A stretch of 64,000 nt of DNA, from positions 1 to 64,000 of the forward strand of contig JAQBXY010000002.1 of assembly GCA_027623325.1 (NCBI GenBank). The letters run 5' to 3'. Shown here piece by piece: positions 15,741 to 25,775 of the stretch. Made by a program: the position numbers and the translations under genes. The notes below the pieces were generated by a model, which saw only the letters and a list, made by a program, of their open reading frames with translations, made no database searches and was not told where the DNA came from. Numbering within the stretch: the stretch's first letter is position 1; the number at the start of each line of letters is the position of its first letter. Source of the stretch: Gemmatimonadota bacterium (lineage in GTDB: Bacteria > Gemmatimonadota > Gemmatimonadetes > Longimicrobiales > Gaopeijiaceae).

Positions 15741-18700
15741 ATGCGGTTCATCGTTCGTGCGCTTGCCGCCGTCGCTTTGTCGGCGGCCGTGGCGCTTCCC
15801 CTGCAAGCTCAGATCTCCTCGACGGATCTCGACGGCCTGGCGCCTCGTGCGATCGGACCGGCGAACATGAGTGGCAGGCTGGTCGACATCGCGGTCGTCG
15901 AATCGAACACCAAGACGTTCTACATCGCCGCGGCGACGGGAGGCGTGTGGAAGACCGAAGACAACGGCATTCGCTTCACGCCGGTCTTCGAGCGCGAAGC
16001 CGTGCATTCGGTAGGTGACATCGAAGTGCATCAACGCGACACGAACATCGTGTGGGTCGGCACCGGCGAACGAGCCAACCGCCAGTCGTCGTCGTGGGGA
16101 GACGGTGTGTACAAGTCGACGGACTCGGGCGCGACGTGGACCAACATGGGGCTCGCCGAGAGCCATCACATCGGCCGCATCATCATGCATCCCGGCGACT
16201 CGGACATCGTATACGTCGCGGCGCAGGGGCACCTGTGGGGGCCGAATGAGGATCGCGGCCTGTACAAGTCGACGGACGGCGGCGAGTCGTGGGAGCGGAT
16301 TCTCTACGTCGATCCGATGACGGGAGCGGTCGACGTCGCGATGGATCCGTCGAACCCCAACATCCTGTACGCGGCCATGTACCAACGGCAGCGTCGGCCG
16401 TGGGGCTTTCACGGAGGCGGTAGCGGCAGCGGCCTCTACAAGAGCGTCGATGCAGGAGCGACCTGGACCAAGCTGACCAACTCCGGGCTCGACAACGGAC
16501 TGGCGACGGGTGACATCGGCCGGATCGGGATCACGGTTTACCGCGCCGACCCGCGCATCGTCTACATCAGCCTCGAGCAGGGGGAGCGCTTCAACGCATC
16601 CACGGCCTACGAGCAGCGGCTCGCCGGCATCTACCGCAGCGAGAATCGGGGTGACAGCTGGACCTTCCAGGGTGACTGGAATCCGCGACCCATGTACGCA
16701 AGCCAGCCGATGGTCGATCCGAACGATGACCAACGGATCTACATGTTGAACTCCTACAGCTACTCGGACGACGGTGGGAAAACGTTCACCGTTCCGCGCG
16801 ATCACCGCACGCACGGGGACGACCGCTTCGTTTGGGTGAACCCACACGATTCCGACCATGTCATCAAGCTCGACGATGGCGGACTCGGCATCAGCTACGA
16901 CCGCGGCGACCACTTTCTGTACTCGACGAACCTTCCTCTGAGCCAGTACTACCGCGTGTCCGTGGATCTGGCGAACCCCTACAACGTGTACGGTGGGCTG
17001 CAGGACAACGGATCGTGGCGAGGCCCCAACGCGACCTACCGATCCGAAGGTATCCTCAACGAGGACTGGACTCGGTGGGGAGGTGGCGACGGCTTCCTCA
17101 GCCTCGTCGATACCACGAACAACAGGATTCTGTATACCGAGAGCCAGTATCTCGGACTGATCCGCAATGACATGGTGACCGGCGCGAGCCGCGACATCCG
17201 GCCGAACCAGCCGGAAGGATTCATCGGAGCGCGCAGGAACTGGACCACCTGGCCGGACCTCGACGACCCCTACGAGCGTCTCGGCAACGCGATGGCCCCC
17301 GGTAACTGGGACGGTCCGTTCATCATCAGTCCGCACGACACCAACACCCTCTACGCGGGCCTGAACGAGCTCTTCAAGAGCACGGATCGAGGGGATAGCT
17401 GGACGTCTCTCGGTGACCTGACCACAGGGACGGACCGCCGCACCCTCGTCATCATGGATCAGGCGGTCGACTCCTTCGTGCTCTCGCTCGACGACGGGAT
17501 CCCGTACTGGCCGACGCTGACCGCGGTGGCCGAGTCGGAGTTCACATCAGGCATTCTCTACGCGGGTACTGACGACGGCGTGGTCCAGGTGTCGCGAGAC
17601 GATGGCGCGACGTGGAGAAACGTCACGGCTGCCATGCCAGGCGTTCCGGAGATGGTATGGGTCAATCAGGTCCACGCTTCGAAGTCCGTTGCGGGTCGCG
17701 TATATGTTGCGGCGAACAACTACCGCAACGACGACTACTCGAACTATCTGTGGAGGTCCGAAGATGACGGGCGCTCCTGGAGGTCGATCTCGGGTGGTCT
17801 CCCCGCCGAGCGCGTCGTTCGGGCCGTGCGAGAGGACCCCAGGAATCCCGATGTGCTCTACCTGGGCACAGAGATGGGTCTCTTCTGGTCTTGGAACGGG
17901 GGCACCGACTGGACTGAGCTGAAGGGCGTCCTACCGACGGTAGCCGTCAACGATCTCGTGGTTCACCCCCGCGACAATGATCTGGTGCTTGCGACGCACG
18001 GTCGCGGAATCTGGATTCTCGACCACATCAACGCGCTGCAGGAGATGACGCCCGCCATCGCGGCGTCGGCGGCGCACCTCTTTGGAGTCGAGAGGGCCGA
18101 ACAGATCCGGTATCGGGGTGAGAAGGCCCATACGGGCAACATGATCTTCGAAGGCGACAATCCGCCCTCGGGCGCCATCTTCGACTACTGGTCGCGAGCC
18201 GAGGGGACTCAAGCCCAATTCGCGATCTTCAACGCGGCGGGTGCGCAGGTCGCGGCGCTCGACGATACGGCGAACCGAGGGGTCAACCGCCTCGTGTGGG
18301 ATCTGCGACACTCGGCAACGGATGGAAGTAGTGGGGGACCGAATGGTCCGCTCGTGGTGCCCGGCATGTACACCGTCCGGATGACAGCGGACGGTGTGAC
18401 CCGCGAGCAGCGCTTCCGAGTCGACGAGGATCCCCGGACGGACGTCGACGCCGGTGTGCGGAGACAGTGGACCGAGAACCTGCTTGGCTTGTGGGCCGGC
18501 GCTGGGCGCGCTCAGACGCTATCCCGAGCGGTGAGCGGGATGGCGCGTCGCCTCGATGCGCCTCAGAACCCGCTTTCGATCGCGAGCGGCCTCGAGACGG
18601 AGCTTCGTGATCTCGCGCGAGAGACGGACGAACTTAGCAGCCGCTTCAGTGGGCTGTACCGCTCCGCTCAGGGGTGGGTTGGCCCGCTCGCTGCCGACCA

Positions 18701-18788
18701 GCGGTCGCAACAGGAATTCCTGTCCGGAATGCTCGCGACGTTGTCGAGTGAGTGGACTTCGCTGTCGGCGCGGCTGCCGGGCGACTAG
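15741..18788 (+). CDS. Exported sortilin/VPS10-like BNR-repeat protein (copy 1)
   Basis: A 1015-residue secreted protein. ATG 15741 has AGGAGG nine bases upstream and begins a signal peptide ending PLQAQ. The body is made of BNR/Asp-box repeats of the VPS10/xyloglucanase type: GGVWKTEDNG, GVYKSTDSGATW, GLYKSTDGGESW, LFKSTDRGDSW, LWRSEDDGRSW. The C-terminal part has a beta domain (RLVWDLRH, PGMYTVRM) and a helical tail. The same architecture is found at 33125-36289. No hydrolase motif was identified. Proteins of this type are abundant in Gemmatimonadota and Bacteroidota, often near secreted peptidases, but their role is unknown. A perfect hairpin terminator follows. Confidence 0.88.
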   Translation: MRFIVRALAAVALSAAVALPLQAQISSTDLDGLAPRAIGPANMSGRLVDIAVVESNTKTFYIAAATGGVWKTEDNGIRFTPVFEREAVHSVGDIEVHQRDTNIVWVGTGERANRQSSSWGDGVYKSTDSGATWTNMGLAESHHIGRIIMHPGDSDIVYVAAQGHLWGPNEDRGLYKSTDGGESWERILYVDPMTGAVDVAMDPSNPNILYAAMYQRQRRPWGFHGGGSGSGLYKSVDAGATWTKLTNSGLDNGLATGDIGRIGITVYRADPRIVYISLEQGERFNASTAYEQRLAGIYRSENRGDSWTFQGDWNPRPMYASQPMVDPNDDQRIYMLNSYSYSDDGGKTFTVPRDHRTHGDDRFVWVNPHDSDHVIKLDDGGLGISYDRGDHFLYSTNLPLSQYYRVSVDLANPYNVYGGLQDNGSWRGPNATYRSEGILNEDWTRWGGGDGFLSLVDTTNNRILYTESQYLGLIRNDMVTGASRDIRPNQPEGFIGARRNWTTWPDLDDPYERLGNAMAPGNWDGPFIISPHDTNTLYAGLNELFKSTDRGDSWTSLGDLTTGTDRRTLVIMDQAVDSFVLSLDDGIPYWPTLTAVAESEFTSGILYAGTDDGVVQVSRDDGATWRNVTAAMPGVPEMVWVNQVHASKSVAGRVYVAANNYRNDDYSNYLWRSEDDGRSWRSISGGLPAERVVRAVREDPRNPDVLYLGTEMGLFWSWNGGTDWTELKGVLPTVAVNDLVVHPRDNDLVLATHGRGIWILDHINALQEMTPAIAASAAHLFGVERAEQIRYRGEKAHTGNMIFEGDNPPSGAIFDYWSRAEGTQAQFAIFNAAGAQVAALDDTANRGVNRLVWDLRHSATDGSSGGPNGPLVVPGMYTVRMTADGVTREQRFRVDEDPRTDVDAGVRRQWTENLLGLWAGAGRAQTLSRAVSGMARRLDAPQNPLSIASGLETELRDLARETDELSSRFSGLYRSAQGWVGPLAADQRSQQEFLSGMLATLSSEWTSLSARLPGD

Positions 18789-18820
18789 TCCGCCCCCAGG
18801 GGCGCGGAGGGTGCCTCACG

Positions 18821-18856
18821 CCGAGCCCCGGTGGTTTCGTGACCACCGGGGCTCGG
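18821..18856 (+). terminator. Hairpin terminator after the sortilin-like gene
   Basis: Two perfectly complementary 15-base arms (CCGAGCCCCGGTGGT and its complement) flank a six-base loop. TCGTTTCGG follows on the plus strand. It may also serve transcripts from the other side. Confidence 0.75.
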
Positions 18857-18875
18857 TCGTTTCGGCACACTTCGC

Positions 18876-19124
18876 CTAACCGCCGAGGGCGAACGGGAGC
18901 GTTGCGAATACGACGAAGGGGCTGCCGGTGCGCAGGATGAAGCGACCCCCTACCGTGGGGCGAAACCGGCCCGCGTCGAACACGATACCACCGCCGAGAT
19001 TCAAGCCGACGTCGGTGTCGGGAGCAAAGTAGCGTAGCGACCCTCCGCGAGGCGCGACTGTTCTTTCGCTCGCTTTCGCCGCAATCTCCCGGTCCCGGAT
19101 GGACGCTCCGGGTCGTCCTGTGTG
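18876..19124 (-). pseudogene. Remnant of an outer-membrane beta-barrel protein C-terminus
   Basis: An 83-codon minus-strand frame without a plausible start ends at TAG 18876-18878. Its last ~50 codons alternate polar and hydrophobic residues with glycine-rich turns (RYFAPDTDVGLNLGGG, RFRPTVGGRF, PFVVFATLPFALGG), like the closing strands of small outer-membrane barrels common in this group. The upstream part is not barrel-like. It looks like the leftover end of a deleted gene. A short real gene cannot be excluded. The 353-bp gap 18789-19141 otherwise holds the terminator and presumably the promoter of the PQQ gene. Confidence 0.4.
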
Positions 19125-19141
19125 CTACAAAGGATTGTTTG

Positions 19142-21190
19142 ATGGCCCGTATTCTCGGCGCGCTCTTTGCGCTGTTGGTCGTTGCCGCGGTCCCTGCATC
19201 AGCGCAGGAATTCTCGCCGCGAGCGCTGGCGGACTTCCCCCGCGGCGGGTGGCTCACCAACGGCGGCAATCTGGCCAATCAGCGGTACTCACCCCTCTGG
19301 CAGATCAACAAGGAGAACGTCGGTGAGCTGAAGGGCGTGTGGCAGGCCCGTCTCCGCGGTTCAGGCGTGGGCCCCCAGTACTCCGGGGAAGCACAGCCGC
19401 TCGTGCACGACGGCGTCATCTACATCGTGACTGGGGCGAACGATGTCTTCGCGCTGAGTGTTGAATCGGGAGAGATCCTGTGGGAGTACGAAGCCAACCT
19501 CGAACCGTCCATCTCGACGATTTGCTGCGGGTGGACGAGCCGAGGCGTAGCGCTCGGTGAAGGTCTCGTGTACGTGGGGCAACTCGACGGTCGCCTGGTC
19601 GCCTTGGACCAAGAGACCGGGCAGATGGTGTGGTCTACCCAGGCGGAGCGTTGGCAGGAGGGGTACGTCATCACGAGCGCTCCGCTCTACTACGACGGAC
19701 TCGTCATCACGGGCTTTGCCGGAGCCGAGTACGCGCAGCGCGGTCGGGTGAAGGCGTTTCGCGCGAGCGACGGCGAACTCCTGTGGACCTTCTACACGGT
19801 ACCGGGACCCGGTGAACCCGGGCACGAAAGCTGGCCTCAGAATAGTGATATCTATCTGTATGGGGGTGGCTCGGTGTGGCAGACGCCGGCCGCGGACCCC
19901 GAGCTGGGGTTGATCTACTTCGCCACGGGGAACGCGGGGCCGGACTTCAACGGAGCGGTTCGACCCGGCGACAACCTCTTCACCTCATCGATCGTCGCGC
20001 TCGACGCGATGACCGGGTCCTACCGCTGGCACTACCAGGTCGTCCACCACGACATCTGGGACTACGACCTACCGACCCCCGTTGTGCTGTTCGATATCGA
20101 GATCGATGACCGCACCAGGAAGGGGCTCGCAGGCACGGGCAAGACCGGCTGGGTCTACCTGCTCGACCGGGAGACCGGCGAGCCGCTGATCGGCATCGAG
20201 GAACGCCCTGTCCCCCAGGAGCCCGCGCAGGCTACGGCAGCGACGCAGCCATACCCTATTGGCGATGCCTACCTGCCCCAGTCGATCGATATCCCGCCCG
20301 AGGGTTACGATCTCGTGAACGGGGGCCGGATCTTCACGCCCTTCCTCGACGTGGGCATCGTGATGAAGCCCTCGCAGCTGGGGGGCGCGAACTGGCCACC
20401 AAGCTCCTACGACCCTGTGACGGGCCTCTACTACGTCTGCGCGGCCGATCGGATCGGCCTGTTTGTCGGAGGGCCGAGTTTCGACGCGGACCCCGTCGGG
20501 GGTGAAGTATTCCACGGCGGTCGGTTCGGAGGTGTCCGGCTACCCACGCAGGGAGTCTTCGCCGCGGTCGATGTCCGGACGAATCGAGTCGCGTGGAGTC
20601 AGCGCTGGGCGGAGTCGTGCTACAGCGGCTCGGTCACGACAGCCGGGGGCCTCATCTTCGTCGGGCGTAACGACGGTCGACTCACCGCGCTCGACTCCTT
20701 CACGGGCCATCGCCTCTGGGAGTTTCAAACCGGAGCGGGCGCCAACGCGCCGGTCAGCGTGTTCGAATACGAGGGCACCCAGTACGTCGTGTTCTACGCA
20801 GCGGGTAACCTGTTCGCGGGCTCCGCGCGCGGTGACAGGGTCTGGCTCTTTTCACTGGAGGGCGAACTAGGCCCTGAGCTCTCGTCGGCGCAGCGTGAGG
20901 CGGCGCTGGCCGCAGCGGCGGTTGAGGCAGAGTCGGGAGAATCGATTGTGGTCGCCGGCGGGGACGTCGAGTTGGGCGGGACCCTCTATGTGGCTTCCTG
21001 CGAGCAGTGTCACGGAACGGAGGGAGAAGGCGGCCACAACGGGATCGGCTTCCGGAGCACACTCACGCTGGAGCGGATCTACGCGACGGTGATGTCGGGA
21101 CGGAACGATATGCCGTCCTTCGCCGAAGACTTCAGCACGGACCAGGTAAGGGCTCTCGCGGCCTACGTCCTGAGGCTCATCGGTGGGTAG
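19142..21190 (+). CDS. PQQ-dependent dehydrogenase with C-terminal cytochrome c domain
   Basis: A 682-residue periplasmic quinoprotein. AAAGGA precedes ATG 19142; a TTG one codon earlier is unlikely. A signal peptide ends PASAQ. The eight-bladed propeller shows the vicinal cysteine pair C128-C129 (STICCGWTS) that stacks on PQQ, tryptophan-docking blades, and HHDIWDYDLP with the catalytic aspartate. A cytochrome c domain follows from about 600: CEQCH at 620-624 binds haem, and MPSF (in NDMPSF) gives a likely distal methionine. The layout matches type-II quinohaemoprotein alcohol dehydrogenases, which oxidise alcohols and pass electrons through the haem. The substrate is not predictable. No PQQ biosynthesis genes are in the window. 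Confidence 0.92.
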   Translation: MARILGALFALLVVAAVPASAQEFSPRALADFPRGGWLTNGGNLANQRYSPLWQINKENVGELKGVWQARLRGSGVGPQYSGEAQPLVHDGVIYIVTGANDVFALSVESGEILWEYEANLEPSISTICCGWTSRGVALGEGLVYVGQLDGRLVALDQETGQMVWSTQAERWQEGYVITSAPLYYDGLVITGFAGAEYAQRGRVKAFRASDGELLWTFYTVPGPGEPGHESWPQNSDIYLYGGGSVWQTPAADPELGLIYFATGNAGPDFNGAVRPGDNLFTSSIVALDAMTGSYRWHYQVVHHDIWDYDLPTPVVLFDIEIDDRTRKGLAGTGKTGWVYLLDRETGEPLIGIEERPVPQEPAQATAATQPYPIGDAYLPQSIDIPPEGYDLVNGGRIFTPFLDVGIVMKPSQLGGANWPPSSYDPVTGLYYVCAADRIGLFVGGPSFDADPVGGEVFHGGRFGGVRLPTQGVFAAVDVRTNRVAWSQRWAESCYSGSVTTAGGLIFVGRNDGRLTALDSFTGHRLWEFQTGAGANAPVSVFEYEGTQYVVFYAAGNLFAGSARGDRVWLFSLEGELGPELSSAQREAALAAAAVEAESGESIVVAGGDVELGGTLYVASCEQCHGTEGEGGHNGIGFRSTLTLERIYATVMSGRNDMPSFAEDFSTDQVRALAAYVLRLIGG

Positions 21191-21208
21191 AGGTCAGGCG
21201 GCGTCACT

Positions 21209-22267
21209 TTAGGGAACGAAGCTGTCCCCTGGCTTCAGGTCACATGCGAATGCCGCCAGCAACTCTGCCGCATGTTCGAGATCGGCGAGGGAAATCGTTT
21301 CGACCGCGCTGTGCATGTATCGGTTCGGGATCTGCACGAGTCCGGTTGCGACGCCGGCCCGAGTGACCTGGAGGGCGTTCGAATCGTTCGGGGCGGCACG
21401 ACCGAGCGCGGCCGACTGGTGCGGAATGTTCCCCGCGACGGCGAGCCGAGTGAGGCAGTCTCCCACGTGAGGGTTGATGTTCGGTCCCCGGACCAGAACC
21501 GGCCCACCGCCAAGGGTCACCTCCCCTCGTTGCCGCTTGTCGATGGTCGGACAGTCCGTGGCGTGCGTCACGTCGACGGCGATCGCGACGTGCGGATCGA
21601 TTCCATAAGCGGCCGTCCTGGCGCCACGGTGTCCGATCTCCTCTTGGACCGTTGAAGCGGCGAAGAGCGAACAGGACAAGCCGCGCTCGGTAGCACGGCG
21701 CAGTGCCTCGATGACGACCCAGACACCGCTCCGATTGTCCATCGCGGGTGCGTTCGCCAGCCCGTTTCGCATCTCTTGCATGCCGAGCTGAACGGTGACC
21801 GCGTCACCGATGCGCACGACCGATTCGACCTCGGCCCGGTCCCGCGCACCGATGTCGATCCACATGTCCTTCAGGTCGACGACGACCTTCCGCTCCTCGG
21901 GCGAGAGCATGTGGATCGCCTTTCGCGAGATCACGCCGGAGATGGGCCCTCCCTCGGTCCACACGGAGACGCGCTGCCCGACGAGCTGCTGCGGATCCCA
22001 TCCGCCGACGGTCTGGAAGTAGAGGAAGCCCGCCTCGTCGACGTAGGAAACGAGCAGGCCGAGTTGGTCGCAGTGCCCGTCGAACATGAGCCGGACGTCA
22101 CTCCCGGGGTTCGCGATCGCTACGACATTGCCGTGGACATCCGTTGTGACCTCGTCGGCGAACGGAGCCGCGTACGCTCGCACCACTTCCTGCACCGACT
22201 GTTCGTAGCCGGACACGCCCGGCGTGGTCAGCAGGTCATTCAGGAATTTCTTTGCGGACGAATCCAG
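21209..22267 (-). CDS. M42 family metallo-aminopeptidase, probable CTG start
   Basis: A cytosolic M42 (FrvX/glutamyl-aminopeptidase type) enzyme that removes N-terminal residues from peptides with two metal ions. Visible ligands and catalytic residues: GHCDQLG, the bridging aspartate in AMDNRSG, the glutamate pair in QEEIGHRG, the aspartate in AVDVTHATD, and the final histidine in RYMHSAVE. Starting at CTG 22265-22267 gives 352 residues, the normal family length, and keeps the conserved first helix (KKFLNDLLTTPGVSGYE). GAGGAG lies six bases before that CTG, and no ATG, GTG or TTG occurs in frame between it and the upstream gene's stop. The frame is open further, but that overlaps DUF2339 and is not family-like. 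Operon with the DUF2339 gene 33 bp upstream. Confidence 0.88.
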   Translation of the reverse strand: MDSSAKKFLNDLLTTPGVSGYEQSVQEVVRAYAAPFADEVTTDVHGNVVAIANPGSDVRLMFDGHCDQLGLLVSYVDEAGFLYFQTVGGWDPQQLVGQRVSVWTEGGPISGVISRKAIHMLSPEERKVVVDLKDMWIDIGARDRAEVESVVRIGDAVTVQLGMQEMRNGLANAPAMDNRSGVWVVIEALRRATERGLSCSLFAASTVQEEIGHRGARTAAYGIDPHVAIAVDVTHATDCPTIDKRQRGEVTLGGGPVLVRGPNINPHVGDCLTRLAVAGNIPHQSAALGRAAPNDSNALQVTRAGVATGLVQIPNRYMHSAVETISLADLEHAAELLAAFACDLKPGDSFVP

Positions 22268-22299
22268 GGGGCACTCCTCGAACGGCGGACAGGCATCGG

Positions 22300-25200
22300 T
22301 TAGATCAACTTCTTCAACTCGTCCGCATAACGCGAGTACAGCCAGGCAATGGCCACCAGGATCATGCCGAGCACGAAGAAGGCACCGATACGCGCAGTGT
22401 CCGAAAGCCCGATCGTGTCGACGGCGAAGACCCGAACGATACAGATGCCGAGAAGGACGAGCGCCACACGTCGATGGAGGGCTGACTTGAGCGCGAAGCC
22501 GGCCGCCATCATCGAGCCTCCGAGGAGCGACCACCCGGCCGTCGCCCAGGTCGGACCGAACATCTGCGATTCGTAGATCGCGACCATGGCGGTCAGCGTG
22601 GCCAGAACGACGAGCGTGGCGAGCGCCTCACCACGCAGGCGATGGTCCCGCTCCGGGGTGACCCAACGCAGCACCGCACGCTCCAAGGCCAGGGTCGCAA
22701 TGACGAAGAGCAGGATGGGAAGGAGCGCCGGCGCGAGTCGCGATCCAGGCACGCCGCCGAACACGAGGTGGAGATGCCAGAACGCCGTCGCGATGACGAC
22801 AGCCACCACACCTCTCGGACTTTCCATTCGGTCCGCGTACCAAACGAAGACCAGGCCGACGAGGGTCGGCATGAAGTAGGCCCATCCGAGGGGCAGCAGT
22901 TGTCCGGCGTATGCTCCAATGAGCAGGATGCCCATGGCATACGGCAGGAAGGTCAGAAACAAGACGCCCCACCACTGGGTCGTGTCGAGCGACGCACGGA
23001 AGTCATCGATGCGGCGGTCGATGCCGACCGCCACGACGAGCGCTACGAGGACGACGAAGCCTCCGGCCCACCACGAACTCAGCGTGCTTTCCGAGAGACC
23101 CGAGAAGGCCAGGGTGCCGTTCACCGACCGGAAGAGGAACGTCGAATAGCCCAGCACGAGTGTGACATAACCGGAAATGAACAACCCATGGCTTACGCGC
23201 CATGCAGACACCGCGATGATGGCACCAGCCCAGAAGGCGATCCAGACGGGCGCGGTATACACACGCCCGACCCCCGAGGCCGTCAGAACGACGATGAGCC
23301 CCGCGACGGCTAGGAACATGAGGATCGACAGGATATCGAAGGTCGACGGACTCCAGGACGCTCGGGGCTCGGGGGCTTCGTCGTCCACCTTCGGTTCTTT
23401 TGGTGAGTCGGCTGGCGACTTCGCCGCTCGTTCATCGACCGTGTATTGGAAGAAGAGCAGCAGGATCGGAATGATCATCCACGCGAGATAGCGTGTGGGC
23501 CCGGCGGCGAGCGCGGCCGCGGCGCCGAAGCCGCCTACCACCACCAGAGCTCCGATCGTGCGAGCGTGCCATCCCGCCCATGTGCGTGCAGGACCTTCGA
23601 ATCGGTCGGCCACCACGAGGACGAGGCCCGACGCCGCGACGATGAGTCCCGAGAGGAGAATCCACGCCGAGAAGCTCGAAAGAGCACCCGCGTACGCTGC
23701 ACCGCCCAACGCGACCGTAGTAAGCGTGAAGAGCAGGGCCGGCCGGACGCGGAGAAAGACGAGGCCGAGCAGCCCGAGGGCTGTCAATGCCAGGAAGACG
23801 CCGAGGCCTCCCTCCGTGCCGAAGTACGCGAGCGCTTCCCGCACGATGACGATACCACCGAGAACAGCGTGCGCGGGCGCCAAGAACGACCAGAGGGAGC
23901 CGTGCGTGCCCTCGCTGTACCACATCTCTTCCAGGGACGCCTTCAGAAGGTAGATGGACGCGACGGCGATCCCGGCGATGAAGATCGGGAACGTGACGTC
24001 CGCCGGCGGTGGGTAGACGACGTAATGGATGAACGCCACGGCCATCGCGAGCTGGGCGAGTCCGTAAAACACGCGTAGCCCGGTCCGATGCGCCGCGAGC
24101 AGCAGGATCAACGCCTGCGCCGCGAGTATGGTGTTCAACACGAGCGCGTCGAAGGCCGCGAACATCCCCAGCGTCCAGAGGATGGTGCCGAAGACCGGAT
24201 AGAAGACGAAGTCCTGGTGGTTCGCGTCCTTGTAGAGCCAAGCCAGCACGCCCTGGACGGCACCCAGCGTGAGGAAATACCACTCGATCGATTCCAGCCC
24301 TGTGCCCGACATCACGTACACGAACGTCGTGAGTGCGACGTAGAGAACGAGGTTGGTCGGGCCGAGGGCACGGGCCTGTCGTTCGCTGGCCGGTGAGCCA
24401 CTCTCTTCGCGCCCGGCCGCGCGTCTCCACCACAAGACGTCGGCGATCAGGAAGATGACGTAGTACGAGGTCAGGAACGCGAGGTTGAGCCAGAAGCCCT
24501 GGTCGCCGGGAATGGGGTCACGGTCGGAAAGGAGCCAGAGCAGGTGCGTGCCGTAGGAGATCGTCGCGCCGGCCAGTCCGAGCGCCACCCACTCGTGTCG
24601 GAGCAAGAGGACGATCGCCGTTGTTGCGAGGAAGGCGATCATGATGAGCGAGTAGAAGTCCGCATCACCTGCCGCGACCAGCGCCGAGACATTTCCCAAG
24701 ACGATGGCGAGAATGGCGGTCGGCTCCGACTGCCAGCGTTCGGCGGCGGCGAGGACCGTCAGCATGCTGAAGACCATCCAGACGATGGAGACCGGGAAGG
24801 ACACAGCCTGCATGGCCGGAACGAAGTGGGCTGCGAACGCGACGAAGAAGCCGAATGCGAGGCCCCCCGCCATGACCGGCCGAGCGAACTTGGCGAGTCG
24901 ATCCTCGAAGTACTTTCCGACGGCGAAGAAGGCGATGGATCCCGCGTAGGCGAGCGCGACCTTGGCAGCGGGTGGCAGCTGAGGAGCGATCGAGCGGGCG
25001 AAGAGCGCCAGAGCGATCGCGAGGATTCCGAGTCCGACACGGAGCAGCCACGTGCTGCCGATGAGCGTCTCGAAGTCGAGTCGGGCCGCGGCCGGTTCGG
25101 GCTGCGGCTCGGCTTCCTTGGTCGAGGGTGGCTCCCGCTGTGGCTCGGCGTCCTTGGTCGAGGGTGGATCCGGTTGCCGCGTAGGGCCGTCACTTCGGGT

Positions 25201-25614
25201 CGATTCTTCCTGCGGGGCCGCTTGCTTCGGACCGCTCGCACTCGCGTCGGGTGCCACGGTGGGCTCCGGGTCGATATCGGCCGGCCGCGCAGCAGCTTCC
25301 GAAGGGGCACTTCGCGACTTCGGCCACACGATCGACGGGGCCTCGGCACTCGTTCGAAGCGGCTCGGAGGGTGCCGGCTCGGGCGTCGTGGTCGGCTCGG
25401 GCCCCGGACTGGCCGCGGGCGACGGAGTCGGGTCAGGCCTCGGAGTCGCGTCGGCCCCCTCGGTAGTCGTCCCGGCCGCCCGTTGGTTCCGGCGCACTTC
25501 GAGCCGGAGTGCCTCGATGTCGGCGCGGAGCACCCGACTCTGGTAGGCGGCATACAATGCCAACGCGGGGGTGCCGAAGAACAGGAGGACGGCGACGAGG
25601 ACGAGCAGTTCCAC
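22300..25614 (-). CDS. DUF2339 polytopic membrane protein
   Basis: About 1104 residues when started at GTG 25612-25614. It opens with one hydrophobic helix (VELLVLVAVLLFFGTPALAL), then a short charged helix, then a long proline-, glutamate- and alanine-rich low-complexity linker (about residues 50-165) with a near-repeat of PPSTKDAEPQ/PPSTKEAEPQ. From RLDFETLIGSTWLLRVG, typical of DUF2339, more than twenty-five hydrophobic segments follow to the C-terminus (YSRYADELKKLI). DUF2339 proteins are uncharacterised inner-membrane proteins. The start is uncertain because only a weak ribosome site is seen. It heads a two-gene unit with the M42 peptidase and is divergent from the FG-GAP gene. Confidence 0.85.
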   Translation of the reverse strand: MELLVLVAVLLFFGTPALALYAAYQSRVLRADIEALRLEVRRNQRAAGTTTEGADATPRPDPTPSPAASPGPEPTTTPEPAPSEPLRTSAEAPSIVWPKSRSAPSEAAARPADIDPEPTVAPDASASGPKQAAPQEESTRSDGPTRQPDPPSTKDAEPQREPPSTKEAEPQPEPAAARLDFETLIGSTWLLRVGLGILAIALALFARSIAPQLPPAAKVALAYAGSIAFFAVGKYFEDRLAKFARPVMAGGLAFGFFVAFAAHFVPAMQAVSFPVSIVWMVFSMLTVLAAAERWQSEPTAILAIVLGNVSALVAAGDADFYSLIMIAFLATTAIVLLLRHEWVALGLAGATISYGTHLLWLLSDRDPIPGDQGFWLNLAFLTSYYVIFLIADVLWWRRAAGREESGSPASERQARALGPTNLVLYVALTTFVYVMSGTGLESIEWYFLTLGAVQGVLAWLYKDANHQDFVFYPVFGTILWTLGMFAAFDALVLNTILAAQALILLLAAHRTGLRVFYGLAQLAMAVAFIHYVVYPPPADVTFPIFIAGIAVASIYLLKASLEEMWYSEGTHGSLWSFLAPAHAVLGGIVIVREALAYFGTEGGLGVFLALTALGLLGLVFLRVRPALLFTLTTVALGGAAYAGALSSFSAWILLSGLIVAASGLVLVVADRFEGPARTWAGWHARTIGALVVVGGFGAAAALAAGPTRYLAWMIIPILLLFFQYTVDERAAKSPADSPKEPKVDDEAPEPRASWSPSTFDILSILMFLAVAGLIVVLTASGVGRVYTAPVWIAFWAGAIIAVSAWRVSHGLFISGYVTLVLGYSTFLFRSVNGTLAFSGLSESTLSSWWAGGFVVLVALVVAVGIDRRIDDFRASLDTTQWWGVLFLTFLPYAMGILLIGAYAGQLLPLGWAYFMPTLVGLVFVWYADRMESPRGVVAVVIATAFWHLHLVFGGVPGSRLAPALLPILLFVIATLALERAVLRWVTPERDHRLRGEALATLVVLATLTAMVAIYESQMFGPTWATAGWSLLGGSMMAAGFALKSALHRRVALVLLGICIVRVFAVDTIGLSDTARIGAFFVLGMILVAIAWLYSRYADELKKLI

Positions 25615-25775
25615 GTAAGCCCCGGGGCGTGTGAGGACATCCGTTTTCGAACGGCGGACCCGCCCGCAATGTGCCCGGCGTTGCAGGCCGGCGATAGGGC
25701 GGAGTACTTGGCAACGCTCGGTCCAAAGACGTAATTCGTCACCGACGACACGACCGACCCCTCCCGAGGAGCCCC

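Noticed and set aside
15660-17336. 558-codon minus-strand open frame opposite the sortilin-like gene
   Set aside because: It is antisense to a gene with clear Asp-box repeats and a ribosome site. Its translation is rich in Val, Arg and His without domains, as expected from the complement of GC-biased codons.
24544-25734. 396-codon plus-strand frame opposite DUF2339
   Set aside because: The translation is almost all Arg, Glu, Gly and Asp, mirroring the membrane and linker codons of the true gene.
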